The notes beneath the pieces are model-generated. The model saw nothing but the letters and a program-made list of their open reading frames with translations. It was not told where the DNA came from and did no database searches. Shown here piece by piece: positions 63,995-64,000 of a stretch of DNA of 64,000 nt; position 1 is the stretch's first letter, and every line of letters starts with the position of its first letter. The stretch spans positions 558,001 to 622,000 of the forward strand of contig JAIVFJ010000003.1 in assembly GCA_025765615.1 (NCBI GenBank), read 5' to 3'. The position numbers and the translations under genes are program-made. Source of the stretch: Zopfochytrium polystomum. Its lineage: Eukaryota > Chytridiomycota > Chytridiomycetes > Chytridiales > Chytridiaceae.

Positions 63995-64000
63995 TCAGTT

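Overview
The window looks like nuclear DNA of a fungus, most likely an early-diverging zoosporic (chytrid-like) one. The gene families are fungal: a YAT-type amino-acid permease, WSC-domain wall sensors, an arrestin-like adaptor, an ABCC transporter, a Psr1-like phosphatase and a Ty3 chromovirus. Genes carry short GT-AG introns (about 35-125 nt) with CTAAY-like branch points, and one gene resembles axonemal microtubule-binding proteins. Host coding DNA is GC- and CpG-rich. From about 54.8 to 63.5 kb the DNA is AT-richer, visibly CpG-poor and repeat-filled.

Left part (1-27.3 kb): the start of a short-chain dehydrogenase, tRNA-Phe(GAA), an arrestin-like gene transcribed away from an amino-acid permease, and a repeat-rich gap. 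Then come two WSC-type membrane proteins on the minus strand, a large TKL-like kinase with a Sel1 motif and leucine-rich repeats encoded one per exon, a RhoGAP with polyglutamine tracts, a second repeat-rich gap and a conserved fungal membrane protein. Wall sensors, kinase and RhoGAP lying together suggest, without proving, a wall/Rho signalling neighbourhood.

Middle part (27-55 kb): a decayed class III cyclase fragment, a full ABCC transporter, a Psr1-like CTD-type phosphatase, a PPR-like mitochondrial protein, a nucleotidyltransferase-like protein fused to a zinc-ribbon SDR, an unrecognised single-span membrane protein, and the candidate axonemal protein.

Right part (55-64 kb): an ankyrin-repeat gene cut by a complete 3,091-bp LTR retrotransposon with identical 308-bp LTRs, an ACTTA target duplication and an 11-nt self-priming PBS. 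The element has an intact gag but has lost reverse transcriptase, RNase H and the integrase core. Beyond it lie two copies of a 340-bp repeat, tRNA-Val(CAC), tRNA-Arg(TCG), minisatellite-like DNA and the edge of an unrecognised gene.

Most host genes are broken by single-base frame changes, and about twenty of the roughly twenty-five I could place are one extra base. I read these mainly as insertion errors in an unpolished long-read assembly, so reading frames are described across them. Exon limits are by eye.
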